From Burkholderia oklahomensis C6786 (lineage in GTDB: Bacteria > Pseudomonadota > Gammaproteobacteria > Burkholderiales > Burkholderiaceae), in the NCBI RefSeq assembly GCF_000959365.1, contig NZ_CP009555.1, forward strand, positions 558,001 to 622,000: a DNA stretch of 64,000 nucleotides, given 5' to 3'. The translations under genes were made by a program, and so were the position numbers. Under the pieces are notes generated by a model that had not been told where the DNA came from, did no database searches, and saw only the letters and a program-made list of their open reading frames with translations. Of this stretch, positions 16,830-25,030 are shown one piece after another (position 1 is the first letter of the stretch; each line of letters begins with the position of its first letter).

Positions 16830-18776
16830 TCATGAAGGCTTACGTTTCGCTTCGAGCGCCTCCCAGCGCTCGAGCGCGGCGAGCAGCTCGTCGTCGAGCG
16901 CGGCGAAGCGTTCGGTGAGGCGCGCGCCCTCGTGCGGATCCTTCGAGAAGATCGAGCCGTCTTCGAGCCGCGCGCCGATCGTCTTCTGCTCGGCCTCGAG
17001 CCCGGCGATCCTCTCGGGCAGCGCGTCGAGCTCGCGCTGCTCGTTGAACGACAGCTTGACCGCGCGCTGCGCGTTGCGGCCCGCCGCGCTCTTCGGCGCG
17101 TCGTCCTTCGCGGGCGCGGGCTCCTTCGCGGCGCGCTTCGCCGCGTCCTCGTCGGCGATCCGCTGTGCGCGGTCGCGCTGGATCTGCCAGTCGGTGAAGC
17201 CGCCGACGTATTCGCGCCACTGCCCGTTGCCCTCCGACGCGATCACCGACGTGACGACGTTGTCGAGGAACGCGCGGTCGTGGCTGACGAGCAGCACCGT
17301 GCCGTCGTAGTCGGTCAGCAGCTCTTCGAGCAGTTCGAGCGTCGGGATGTCGAGGTCGTTGGTCGGCTCGTCGAGCACGAGCACGTTCGCCGGCCGCGCA
17401 AAGAGACGCGCGAGCAGGAGACGGTTGCGCTCGCCGCCCGACAGCGACTTGACGGGCGACCGCGCGCGTTCGGGCGCGAACAGGAAGTCGCCGAGATAGC
17501 TCATCACGTGCTTGCGCACGCCGCCGATCTCGACCCACTCGCTGCCGGGGCTGATCGTGTCCGACAGGCTCTTTTCCTGGTCGAGCTGCGCGCGCATCTG
17601 GTCGAAGTACGCGACCTGCAGGTTCGTGCCGATGCGCACCGTGCCCGCGTCGGGCGAAAGCCCGCCCAGGATCAGCTTGAGCAGCGTCGTCTTGCCGGCG
17701 CCGTTCGGGCCGATGAAGCCGATCTTGTCGCCGCGCATCACCGTCGTCGAGAAGCGGTCGACGACCGTGCGGTCGCCGTAGCGCTTCGTCACGTCGGTCA
17801 GCTCGGCCACGATCTTGCCGGACTTCTCGCCCTGCGCGACGTCGAGCCTCACGTTGCCCTGCGCGTTGCGGCGCTCCGCGCGCTCGCGGCGCATCTGCTC
17901 GAGCCGCGCGACGCGGCCGACGCTGCGCGTGCGCCGCGCCTCGACGCCCTTGCGGATCCAGACCTCTTCTTGCGCGAGCAGCTTGTCGAACTTCTCGTTC
18001 TCGACGCGCTCGACTTCGAGCTGCTGCGCCTTGCGGGTTTGATACGCGGAGAAGTTGCCCGGATACGACAGGAGACGCCCGCGGTCGAGCTCGACGATGC
18101 GCGTCGCGACGCGATCGAGGAACGCGCGGTCGTGCGTGATGAACAACAGGCCCGAGCGCTGCGTGACGAGCAACGCTTCGAGCCAGCGGATGCCGTCGAA
18201 GTCGAGGTGGTTGGTCGGCTCGTCGAGAAGCAGCACGTCCGGCTGCACGACGAGCGCGCGCGCGAGCGCCGCGCGCTTCTGCATCCCGCCCGACAGCGCA
18301 TCGACCCGCGTGTCGCCGTCGAGCCCGATCTGCGCGAGCGTCGTCGCGACCCGCGTGCGCCAGCTCCACGCGTCCGTCGCGTCGAGCGACGATTGCAGCG
18401 CGTTCATCCGCGCGAGCAGCGCGTCGTGCTCCGCGCCTTCGGGCGCGTCCGCGAGCCGGTGCGAGATCCCGTCGTACTCGGCGAGGAGCGCGCGCGTCTC
18501 GGTCAGCCCCGACGCGACCGCGTCGAACACCGTCTGCCCGGCTTCGAATTCGGGCTCCTGCGGCACGTAGACCGTCACGAGGCTCTGCTGCCGCGTGACG
18601 AGCCCGTCGTCGAGCCTCGCGAGATCGGCGACGATCTTGAGCAGCGACGACTTGCCGGCGCCGTTGCGGCCGATGAGCCCGACGCGCTCGCCGGCTTCGA
18701 GCGAGAAATCCGCGTGATCGAGCAGCGCGACGTGGCCGAACGCGAGTTGCGCGCCGGTGATGGAATAAAGCGACAT
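16830..18776 (-). CDS. uup: ABC-F family ATPase, Uup type
   Basis: The 648-residue soluble protein has two ABC ATPase domains and no membrane segment. Domain 1 has GRNGAGKSS, LSGGMQKRAALA and LLLDEPTNHLD; domain 2 has GPNGAGKTT, LSGGERNRLLLA and LVLDEPTNDLD. A charged inter-domain linker lies at about 235-310. A C-terminal region at about 530-648, rich in Lys/Ala then Glu/Leu, fits the coiled-coil DNA-binding tail of Uup. ABC-F proteins act on the ribosome; Uup also affects transposon precise excision and replication in E. coli. The ATG at 18776 is chosen because family similarity starts at MSLYSITGAQL. Confidence 0.88.
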   Translation of the reverse strand: MSLYSITGAQLAFGHVALLDHADFSLEAGERVGLIGRNGAGKSSLLKIVADLARLDDGLVTRQQSLVTVYVPQEPEFEAGQTVFDAVASGLTETRALLAEYDGISHRLADAPEGAEHDALLARMNALQSSLDATDAWSWRTRVATTLAQIGLDGDTRVDALSGGMQKRAALARALVVQPDVLLLDEPTNHLDFDGIRWLEALLVTQRSGLLFITHDRAFLDRVATRIVELDRGRLLSYPGNFSAYQTRKAQQLEVERVENEKFDKLLAQEEVWIRKGVEARRTRSVGRVARLEQMRRERAERRNAQGNVRLDVAQGEKSGKIVAELTDVTKRYGDRTVVDRFSTTVMRGDKIGFIGPNGAGKTTLLKLILGGLSPDAGTVRIGTNLQVAYFDQMRAQLDQEKSLSDTISPGSEWVEIGGVRKHVMSYLGDFLFAPERARSPVKSLSGGERNRLLLARLFARPANVLVLDEPTNDLDIPTLELLEELLTDYDGTVLLVSHDRAFLDNVVTSVIASEGNGQWREYVGGFTDWQIQRDRAQRIADEDAAKRAAKEPAPAKDDAPKSAAGRNAQRAVKLSFNEQRELDALPERIAGLEAEQKTIGARLEDGSIFSKDPHEGARLTERFAALDDELLAALERWEALEAKRKPS

Positions 18777-18938
18777 GGGGAAGACGGCGGAGAAGAATCG
18801 GAAGCGCACATTGTACCGGCGGCGGCGCGCGCCGCCGACACGGCACAATGGCCTAGGGCGACAGGCCGGGCGACGCGGCGTGCGGCGGAGGCTGCGAGGA
18901 CCGGGCGCGGCCCTCGCATGGCGAACGGCCGGACGGGC

Positions 18939-19346
18939 TTACTTGACGTCGACCGAGATCGTGTGGCTGAGCTCCGGCCCGTACGAACGATGCGCGCCGT
19001 CGCCGAACTGCAGCGTCAGCGTGTGGCGGCCGGGCGGCAGCCTGACGTCGGTCTCGGTCTGGGGCTTGCCGAAGTGCAGCGAATGATCGCTGACGGGGAT
19101 CACCTCGCCCTTCGGCACCGGCTTGCCGTCGATCAGCAGATGATGATGGCCGGTGTGGGGCGTCATGTCGCCCGCAGGCCTCAAGACGATATCGCCTTCG
19201 AGACCGAATTTGACGTGGACGGGGTTCGTGACGGACGCGCCGTCGGTCGGCTCGACGAAATACACCCTCGCTTCCGCGTGCGCCGAGGCGGACGCGAACA
19301 GCGCGGCCGCGGTGATTGCGCCGGCCAGCCATTTGTTGTTGAGCAT
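18939..19346 (-). CDS. Secreted DUF4399 protein
   Basis: The 135-residue protein has a clear signal peptide (LAGAITAAALFASASAHAEA, cleavage after about residue 24). The mature domain contains FVEPTDGASVTNPVHVKFGL and HTGHHHLLID followed by LPPGRHTLTLQFGD, the repeated features of DUF4399. A His-rich HTGHHH stretch suggests possible metal contact, but no activity is established. The ATG at 19346 has a strong AAAAGGAGAG ribosome site. It is a single-gene unit between an ABC-F gene and rubredoxin. Confidence 0.85.
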   Translation of the reverse strand: MLNNKWLAGAITAAALFASASAHAEARVYFVEPTDGASVTNPVHVKFGLEGDIVLRPAGDMTPHTGHHHLLIDGKPVPKGEVIPVSDHSLHFGKPQTETDVRLPPGRHTLTLQFGDGAHRSYGPELSHTISVDVK

Positions 19347-19623
19347 CGCTCTCTCCTTTTGGGTTGAAAGGCCATCGAAGGATACACCGCGACCGGCGGG
19401 CGCGTCGCGGGTTTGGGTCCGGCTCGGACGCCCGGCCGACGCGCGCAACATGTGTGACGGCCGGGCTCGCGACGCGCGCGGACGAAAAGCGTGCGCGCCC
19501 GGTCCGCGCCGCGCTCCGACGAGCGCGCGCGACAATTCCGGTACCATTGCGCCTTTCGCCGCTCGACCGCCGCGTTCGCGCGATCGGGCGGCGTCGAATG
19601 CAACGGTTCTTCAAGAGTGCAAC

Positions 19624-19806
19624 ATGAGCGAAGTGGTCGAATACAAGAGCTGGGTCTGCCTGATTTGCGGCTGGATCTATAACGAAGAGGAAGGCTTGCC
19701 GGACGAAGGCATCGCGGCCGGCACCCGCTTCGCCGACATCCCGAACAGCTGGCGCTGCCCGCTGTGCGACGTCGGCAAGGAAGATTTCGTCGTCGTGGAG
19801 TTCTGA
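19624..19806 (+). CDS. rubA: Rubredoxin
   Basis: A 60-residue one-iron electron carrier with four iron-binding cysteines in two knuckles, CLICG (Cys12, Cys15) and CPLCD (Cys45, Cys48). The second knuckle has Asp where most rubredoxins have Gly. Conserved aromatics and GTRFADIPNSWRCP are present. Rubredoxins pass electrons to alkane hydroxylases or oxidative-stress reductases; no partner is adjacent. The frame runs open far upstream, but homologous sequence starts at MSEVVEYKSWVC. Confidence 0.93.
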   Translation: MSEVVEYKSWVCLICGWIYNEEEGLPDEGIAAGTRFADIPNSWRCPLCDVGKEDFVVVEF

Positions 19807-20118
19807 TTCACGCGGCGAGGCGATCAACGTATCGACGGCGATCTTCGCTCGAAACGTCTTTGCTATACTCTGCCCTCGCCGATCGGCGGACTCGAGGCAG
19901 GATTCGAGAGTGATCGAGCCGGCGAAGGGTGCTGAGTCGTCCGCGTCGCACGGCCGGGGGCCGCAATCGACCGGTCGACGAGGAACGTACGCACTCCGTG
20001 CTCGGCGGCACCACATCTCACGCGAATTCGTTAAAATCGCAAAGTTCGGCGGGACAGGTTTGGAAACGGTTAGCAGTCGATATGCGATGCTTCCGACGAT
20101 CCCGGCGAGACCTATCCG
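19807..20118. other. Intergenic leader of tRNA-Arg
   Basis: About 310 bp with no gene. TGCTATACT near 19861-19869 and TTAAAAT near 20031 are -10-like elements that could drive tRNA transcription. Nothing else stands out. Confidence 0.4.
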
Positions 20119-20193
20119 CTCCCCGTAGTTCAATGGATAGAACAAGCGCCTCCTAAGCGCTAGATACAGGTTCGATTCCTGTCGGGGGGACCA
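20119..20193 (+). tRNA. tRNA-Arg (anticodon CCU), CCA encoded
   Basis: The cloverleaf folds fully. The acceptor is CTCCCCG with CGGGGGG, and the D-stem is GTTC/GAAC. Anticodon stem AGCGC/GCGCT carries loop CTCCTAA (anticodon CCT), and T-stem ACAGG/CCTGT has loop TTCGATT. A discriminator A (20190) and CCA (20191-20193) follow. It serves as the integration site of the island to its right: a diverged copy of its 3' part lies at 26728. Confidence 0.95.
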
Positions 20194-20245
20194 GTCAAGC
20201 GCCAAACCACCCCCAAGATTCACAAGAAATTACCCGCTCAAGCCC
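20174..20245. repeat. Left attachment repeat of the genomic island (attL)
   Basis: From the tRNA T-loop outward, about 70 bp recur at 26728-26797. The tightest shared stretches are CTGTCGGGG, CAAGCGCCAAAC and TTCACAAGAAA. The copies differ by several substitutions and a 2-bp gap, so the insertion is not recent or the incoming att differed. Confidence 0.75.
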
Positions 20246-20579
20246 ATCTGGCGGACTTCTGACACGCTGCCTCGATCGCCGTGGACGAAAACCGGAGCGT
20301 GCTTTATGTGTGAAAAATGGACAAGGTATTTTTGTACTTGGCAATAAATAGCGCCCCCTTCTGTGCGGCCTTCACGAAGAACGCCAAGCCAGACGGCGAA
20401 GGTGTCCGGTTTTCGGGTGGCCGCCCTAGGCTCGACGGGCCACATTTTCTCACGACTTGCCACGCCAACTATTCTGGGCGCAAAGCTTCAGACCGTCCAA
20501 CGCATAGCAACCAGGCGAGAAGCCGGATGCATCGACAACTCGCCTAGGAAAATATCGAGGGTGGATCGTGCCGCTTGTA
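20246..20579. other. Island left flank without a convincing gene
   Basis: About 330 bp between attL and the nucleotidyltransferase stop. Short frames exist on both strands, but none has a ribosome site and matching codon use. It may be the remnant of an integrase or regulator region. Confidence 0.4.
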
Positions 20580-21521
20580 TCAGACACCGGCACCTGTCGA
20601 GCCAACCTGCGGACCGGTGCCGTTCTGACTCCCGTCGTCCTCCGTCAAAAGCTCTCTCGCGAATGCTGCGAGGAGGGCGTCGGAGTCATCGACGAAGCCC
20701 CCCAGTTGCGTCGCGGCACGCGCTTGGAGATCCAGCCGCAGCGCTTCATAGGCGTCAGCCGGTCGCAGCAATGCGCGCAGCTCAGCTCGCGTGTCTGGAT
20801 ACGCAAGGCCACGTACGTCACGCCCGAGCAGCCCCGCTGCTGCCAAGCCCACATCAAAATTCGCGGCCTTGAGCAGGTCCGTCGCCTGCTCGTAGGTTCG
20901 CTCGATATTTCCGGCATCGACGTAGTTGCGCAGGACGAACAGCAGGTCGGCGGAGTCCGTATTTTTCGTCAGTCGCCTGTCCTTCCACGCGATGAGCTTG
21001 AGCAGGACGAACGCCGGCAGCGTTACGACGGGCACGACAAGACCTTCACCGATGCTCACCGGCTGCGCGGTATCGACCGCCTCTTGGAACCCAAGAACCG
21101 TCATCACGATGTCACCATCTGGGGGCCAGTGGATCTCGCCCGGCGGGCTCTCGATCTGACCGAAGGGCACAATATCAAGCTCACCTTCGTAGTCTTCCGC
21201 GCTGCGCTTGAACAGCAGCTTCTGCTGCTGCTTGGAATGACGCCTGAAGCGCTGCGTTTGCACCAACAGTTCGATTAGCGCGTCGTGGGACTCCCAACTA
21301 ACGGCGCACACAGCGACGTCCACGTCGCGCGTGGCGACGGGGGCTCTGATATCGTGCAGATGCCACATGAGGATGTCACGCGCGGTCGCCCCCGCGAGCA
21401 CGAATTTCGCACCAAGTCGTGCACACGCGTCTTTCACGTCGCGCAGCAACGCGATTGTGGGCGCCTCGACAGGCCGTTCGACAGGAACTTCAAGCGCGTT
21501 CTTTTGCAAGGTATCGATCAT
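20580..21521 (-). CDS. AbiEii-like nucleotidyltransferase (toxin partner)
   Basis: A 313-residue protein with a polymerase-beta-type nucleotidyltransferase core. KFVLAGATARDI (Gly44 region) is followed by ATRDVDVAV, giving the paired acidic residues Asp66 and Asp68, and a further acidic ELDIVPFG stretch follows. The start at 21521 lies inside the 3' end of the upstream AbiEi-like gene (32-bp overlap), typical of type IV toxin-antitoxin operons where the toxin modifies tRNA or another NTP acceptor. An in-frame ATG at 21542 would lengthen it by seven residues. Toxicity is inferred from family and layout. Confidence 0.72.
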   Translation of the reverse strand: MIDTLQKNALEVPVERPVEAPTIALLRDVKDACARLGAKFVLAGATARDILMWHLHDIRAPVATRDVDVAVCAVSWESHDALIELLVQTQRFRRHSKQQQKLLFKRSAEDYEGELDIVPFGQIESPPGEIHWPPDGDIVMTVLGFQEAVDTAQPVSIGEGLVVPVVTLPAFVLLKLIAWKDRRLTKNTDSADLLFVLRNYVDAGNIERTYEQATDLLKAANFDVGLAAAGLLGRDVRGLAYPDTRAELRALLRPADAYEALRLDLQARAATQLGGFVDDSDALLAAFARELLTEDDGSQNGTGPQVGSTGAGV

Positions 21522-22590
21522 AAATAGTCTGGGCAACGGCACGATTCCGGTCGTCGCCAGAAGTGATTAGGTCGCTATAGACAAGGAGTGGATGGACCAC
21601 TTCCCGGTGAGGCAGATTCCAACCTTCTTCCGCCTTGAGCGGCCAGAACGTATCGAGCACTTCAACGTTACCGCGCTCATCAGGCCGAAGCATCCCATTC
21701 ATCATCAAGCGCGGCGTTACCCCCCCGTGAGAGTAGATCGTCAACGACGCGGGCTTGATCTCGTGGGTCAGGATGTCCGCGCCCGCTTCGCCGCCCAAGC
21801 GAGCATCGATGTCGAGAACCCCGGGTCCGCTCCACCAATTACTCTCCTTGGTCCAACTGGTAAAGCGACGTGGGCTGAGCTTCGGACGCAAACGCGTTGG
21901 AAATAGACTCACCCACTCCTCGATGAGCCGGCGGCGATCGGCAATGACCCGGCGCGCGCCTTTGTGCACGACTAGTCCTCTGTACATCAAATCGTCCATC
22001 GCCACGTTGACTGTGTTCAAGGCAACAGCCGAGCAATCCGCAATCGTGCGATAGGGGGCGTGCACGAGGCCCGGCTGGGTCAGGAGCGCGAAGGTCACGC
22101 GCAGTCCCTTGGGCGTCGTCGAGCGCGACGTCGGTTCCTTGAGATTCAGTGCGGGTTTATCACGCCCGACGATCATGATGGTTGCTTCGGGCTCTTGGAG
22201 ATATGCGTTGCCCGCTGTATCGAGAAACGGGATGCCCTGCGCTATAAGATCATCCGCCATCCTCGACGTTATGTGCTGTGTGACAAGCATCAGCGGGCGC
22301 GCATCGTTCGGCGCGCGCCGCGAGAGCATGCGGTTGACGATGATACTTGCGCCTAGCGAACGGGTACCCGCGTTGATAACCACTGGCATGTCGAAGCGCT
22401 TCCCCGCAACGGTGAATCGGATCCACGCATCTGCCCCGTAGCTTGCCGAAACCCGAGCATGCGCGAGATCTTTCTTCTCGTTTGCAGTCATGGGCGCAGC
22501 GCGATAGTGGTGCGTCGCGTCAGAAAATGCTTCGCAAGCTAGCGTTAGCGCTTGCTGCTGTGTAGCGGTAAGGCGATCAAGGGAAGCCAT
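21490..22590 (-). CDS. AbiEi-like antitoxin/regulator
   Basis: The 366-residue protein precedes and overlaps the nucleotidyltransferase gene. The middle part (about residues 155-235: GLRVTFALLTQPG, HAPYRTIADCSAVALNTVNVAMDDL) reads as a winged helix followed by a region ending in MNGMLRPDERGNVEVLDTFWP, features of the AbiEi/Abi-4 transcriptional antitoxin group. The ATG at 22590 has AAGGAAA upstream; the longer frame to 22767 crosses the promoter. Its own promoter holds several GTACG-containing repeats, fitting negative autoregulation. Antitoxin function is inferred from gene order. Confidence 0.72.
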   Translation of the reverse strand: MASLDRLTATQQQALTLACEAFSDATHHYRAAPMTANEKKDLAHARVSASYGADAWIRFTVAGKRFDMPVVINAGTRSLGASIIVNRMLSRRAPNDARPLMLVTQHITSRMADDLIAQGIPFLDTAGNAYLQEPEATIMIVGRDKPALNLKEPTSRSTTPKGLRVTFALLTQPGLVHAPYRTIADCSAVALNTVNVAMDDLMYRGLVVHKGARRVIADRRRLIEEWVSLFPTRLRPKLSPRRFTSWTKESNWWSGPGVLDIDARLGGEAGADILTHEIKPASLTIYSHGGVTPRLMMNGMLRPDERGNVEVLDTFWPLKAEEGWNLPHREVVHPLLVYSDLITSGDDRNRAVAQTIYDRYLAKERA

Positions 22591-22602
22591 CGAAGAATTT
22601 CC

Positions 22603-22746
22603 TTGTACGATAATTTTCAGTGTACGCCAAAAACGTACAAATTCAAAATAACGTACAGACAGACCGAAATCCCTCTTGCGATTGTGGCCCGCGATGCGTG
22701 AGGTGTTGCTGTATGTTTTTACGTTGCGTCCCCCGAAAACGTACAA
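22603..22746. promoter_or_regulatory. GTACG repeat operators of the AbiE-like operon
   Basis: TTGTACG occurs at 22603-22609 and TGTACG at 22621-22626. The opposite orientation appears as CGTACAA at 22634-22640, CGTACAG at 22652-22658 and CGTACAA at 22740-22746. TGTACG-N7-CGTACA (22621-22639) is a perfect dyad. Five copies directly upstream of the AbiEi-like start are best explained as its autoregulatory operators. Confidence 0.65.
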
Positions 22747-23103
22747 GAAAGAATTAACGAACACCATGGAACGCTGGATGGGGTCGGATCGTTACGTTGA
22801 GACAGACAGTGACTGCACACCGGCGCGTCCCGTGCCGGACGCTGTTTCAGCCGCCCTGTCCGCAACATCGCTTCCGCGCTCTACCGCACGCGCAGCGCCA
22901 TTCGAACTCTGGAACACATCCGTTGCTCAATAGCGTTACTGCATCGGGAAACTGGGCCGTCGACGCCAGTTCCAGTCGACCCTTCGCAAAAATGGGCATT
23001 ACCCGTGGGCCCGCGCAAAGCTACTTGCAGCCCTAATTAAACGAAGCGCCGCTCACCAACTTCAGAATCTCCGCAATCCAAATCGGTTGCTCAGGATTCA
23101 CAG

Positions 23104-23195
23104 TGTCCGAAACCGTTCCCTTTTGGACATTGGTGCGAAGCCATGTACGAAAGCAAGGCCTTACTATTTTTGGACATGGTGTGCGATTCGTACAT
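23104..23195. promoter_or_regulatory. res-like recombination/operator site of the serine recombinase
   Basis: TTTTGGACAT occurs at 23121-23130 and again at 23168-23177, each followed by a GGTGYG-type stretch. TGTCCGAAA at 23104 is a near-inverse copy. ATGTACGAA (23143-23151) and TTCGTACAT (23187-23195) are exact inverses. The cluster lies immediately upstream of the recombinase, where Tn3-type res sites and their promoters sit. Confidence 0.55.
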
Positions 23196-23222
23196 CCATT
23201 TCGAACACATTGAGAGCCCAGC

Positions 23223-23798
23223 ATGTCCCGGACCTTCGCATACGCCCGCGTAAGCACGACTGACCAGACGACAGCCAACCAACTCCGCGAGATCGAGGCG
23301 GCCGGATTTTCTGTCGACAAGCGCAGGGTTGTTACGGAGAGCATTTCCGGCAGCATCAGCGCGAATCAGCGGCCGGGGTTTGCGGAGTTGCTTCTCAAGA
23401 TGGAAGAAGGCGACGTGTTGATCGTGACAAAGCTCGATCGACTGGGCCGGAACGCGATGGACGTGCGCGCGACCGTCGAAGCGTTGGCGGATCGCGGCAT
23501 CCGGATTCATTGCCTCGCGCTCGGCGGTGTCGACCTAACCAGCGCGGCCGGCCGGATGACGATGCAGGTATTGAATGCCGTCGCTGAATTTGAACGCGAC
23601 TTGCTGATTGAGCGGACGCGCGCAGGCATTACCCGCGCAAAAGCGGAAGGGAAAGCAATGGGTCGACCGTCCACCCTAATCAAACAACAACAAGCGGAGG
23701 TGTTACAGAAACTTGGTGAAGGTTTACCTATAGCCAGACTGGCGAGGGAATACGGCACAAGCCGCCAAACGATAATGCGGATACGCACTACCGGATAA
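23223..23798 (+). CDS. Serine recombinase, resolvase/invertase family
   Basis: A 191-residue small serine recombinase. The catalytic domain begins FAYARVSTTDQ with nucleophile Ser11 and Arg9; VTKLDRLGRN and EFERDLLIERTRAGI hold further active-site arginines and the E-helix. The C-terminal LPIARLAREYGTSRQTIMRI is a helix-turn-helix that binds site arms. Its length is that of Tn3 resolvases and DNA invertases. There is no transposase nearby. It may resolve dimers, invert DNA or be a relic of a larger element. GAGAG precedes the ATG. Res-like repeats lie just upstream. Confidence 0.92.
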   Translation: MSRTFAYARVSTTDQTTANQLREIEAAGFSVDKRRVVTESISGSISANQRPGFAELLLKMEEGDVLIVTKLDRLGRNAMDVRATVEALADRGIRIHCLALGGVDLTSAAGRMTMQVLNAVAEFERDLLIERTRAGITRAKAEGKAMGRPSTLIKQQQAEVLQKLGEGLPIARLAREYGTSRQTIMRIRTTG

Positions 23799-23898
23799 GC
23801 CTTGTCCAGCAGCCATCAAGATCGTATCGCTGACGACTGCCGGCAGGCGAGCGCACCAAACCACAATTGACGTGCTGGCGGACACCATCAAAGTTTCA

Positions 23899-24873
23899 TT
23901 AATCGCCACCTTGCCCTTCGTCCCGACCTTTTTCCGCCACCAGCTTCGCATAGTTGATATGCCCCAGTACCTTCGACATCGTTTCCGGAGACACTGAGCC
24001 CTTCTCAAGCAAATGCGTCAGTGCTCGAATGCGATGCCGATATCCCTTTGTGAGTCGAGGGCTATCGCCGTCCACCAACAATCCATGCACCTTGAGGCGA
24101 TGCGGCTTCACGGAGAGTTTCTCTTTCCTTTCGGAGAGCACCCATCCACCAGCTTCGATCGTTTGATGAATAAACGCCTTCAGATCCTCAGGCGGTTGGC
24201 CTCGACCAGAAAGCACAACGTCATCGGCATAACGTGTGTACGTAATATCGCACTGAACAGCGTACTCTAGCAGTTGACGATCGTACGGGAGAAACACCAG
24301 ATTGGATAGCACTGGGCTTGACGGAGCGCCCTGAGCAAGAAAGCCCTTGAAACAACTATAGGTCGCGACGAGTTGCGCAGCTTTCGGCTGGTAACCCACT
24401 TCCGTCAATGCTCGCTGTACGGCATCGAAGCTAGTGCTCTGGAAGAAATCCTTCACGTCAGCGGAGTACACCCAATCCGCACCGCAGTGTTTCGCTGCTG
24501 CCTCGATGTGCGAGCGGCCTGGTACGAATCCGTAGACACAGTCCGGATACGTCAACGATGTCGCTAAATTTCCACCTATCCATCGCTGAATAAGCTTCAA
24601 AGCAACTTTTGGAGACTGGATTTGCCGCAGCTTTGCACCAGAGCGGATTTCAAATTGCCGATAGTAGCGGTCTGGTCGCCGGGCGATAGCGCTCAAAAAA
24701 AGCGGACTGAACCCGAATAGTGTGGCGATAACGCGAGTCGAAACGGCCGGGGGAAGTTGCCGCTCAATGAGGAAACGAATCTCGTCAGCATGGATCTCTC
24801 GCGTCTCCTCCGCAAGAGCCTTGAGGAGGAAGTCCAAAGACGGGAAATTTACAAGAAGTGGTGGCGTGTTCAC
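23899..24873 (-). CDS. Retron-type reverse transcriptase
   Basis: About 324 residues from a GTG at 24873, which is an uncertain start. Fingers/palm motifs are intact: YSADVKDFFQST (motif A), QGAPSSPVLSNL (motif B), YTRYADDVVLSG (catalytic YADD), and LKVHGLLVD, which occupies the place of the retron VTG motif (His for Thr). AAAKH stands where retrons have NAxxH. There is no maturase or endonuclease domain, so it is not a group II intron protein. The frame is open up to 25017, but that part overlaps the structured RNA. No ATG or clear ribosome site exists near the core, and TTG at 24837 is another option. It would prime cDNA from the RNA just upstream. Confidence 0.88.
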   Translation of the reverse strand: MNTPPLLVNFPSLDFLLKALAEETREIHADEIRFLIERQLPPAVSTRVIATLFGFSPLFLSAIARRPDRYYRQFEIRSGAKLRQIQSPKVALKLIQRWIGGNLATSLTYPDCVYGFVPGRSHIEAAAKHCGADWVYSADVKDFFQSTSFDAVQRALTEVGYQPKAAQLVATYSCFKGFLAQGAPSSPVLSNLVFLPYDRQLLEYAVQCDITYTRYADDVVLSGRGQPPEDLKAFIHQTIEAGGWVLSERKEKLSVKPHRLKVHGLLVDGDSPRLTKGYRHRIRALTHLLEKGSVSPETMSKVLGHINYAKLVAEKGRDEGQGGD

Positions 24874-25018
24874 GGGAAGAGCAAAGCTGAGATTGCTTTC
24901 GTTGAGTCGCCTGCCGAACGGCGGACGATCCGAGGGAGCGGCCGCCGTTCGGCAGGCACCCTTCTGTCCATGGTCTTCGCAAATGAGCGCGATACGCACT
25001 CTCGCGAAACACGCCACC
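24860..25018 (-). ncRNA. Putative retron msr-msd RNA
   Basis: On the minus strand, GGTGGCGTGTT (25018-25008) and AACACGCCACC (24870-24860) are exact complements and can form the a1/a2 closing stem of a retron RNA. Just inside a1 is an msr-like hairpin: GAGTGCG-TAT-CGCGCTC (25001-24985), extended by TTCGC/GCGAA. Then comes a perfect 16-bp stem (24957-24942 with 24924-24909) with a 17-nt loop, matching an msd hairpin. The order a1, msr, msd, a2, RT and the ~159-nt size fit known retrons. Bases after a1, GCGAGAG, recall the priming-G context of Ec86. Covariation has not been tested. Confidence 0.7.
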
Positions 25019-25030
25019 GGGGCGAGTATA

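Larger units (their letters stand above)
22591..23222. other. Intergenic region between AbiEi-like gene and recombinase
   Basis: About 630 bp with no supported gene. The left part holds GTACG operators for the AbiE-like pair and the right part res-like repeats of the recombinase (separate entries). Between 22750 and 23100 I see only short unsupported frames. Confidence 0.5.

Noticed and set aside
22591..22767. 59-codon N-terminal extension of the AbiEi-like gene
   Set aside because: It crosses the GTACG operator cluster; the ATG at 22590 has a proper ribosome site.
23223..23798. Island integrase role for the serine recombinase
   Set aside because: tRNA 3'-end insertion is typical of tyrosine integrases; a small resolvase-type enzyme is unlikely to have made this junction.
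24874..25017. N-terminal extension of the reverse transcriptase frame up to an ATG at 25017
   Set aside because: It overlaps the strong RNA structure exactly; RT similarity starts later and retron RTs are about 310-325 residues.
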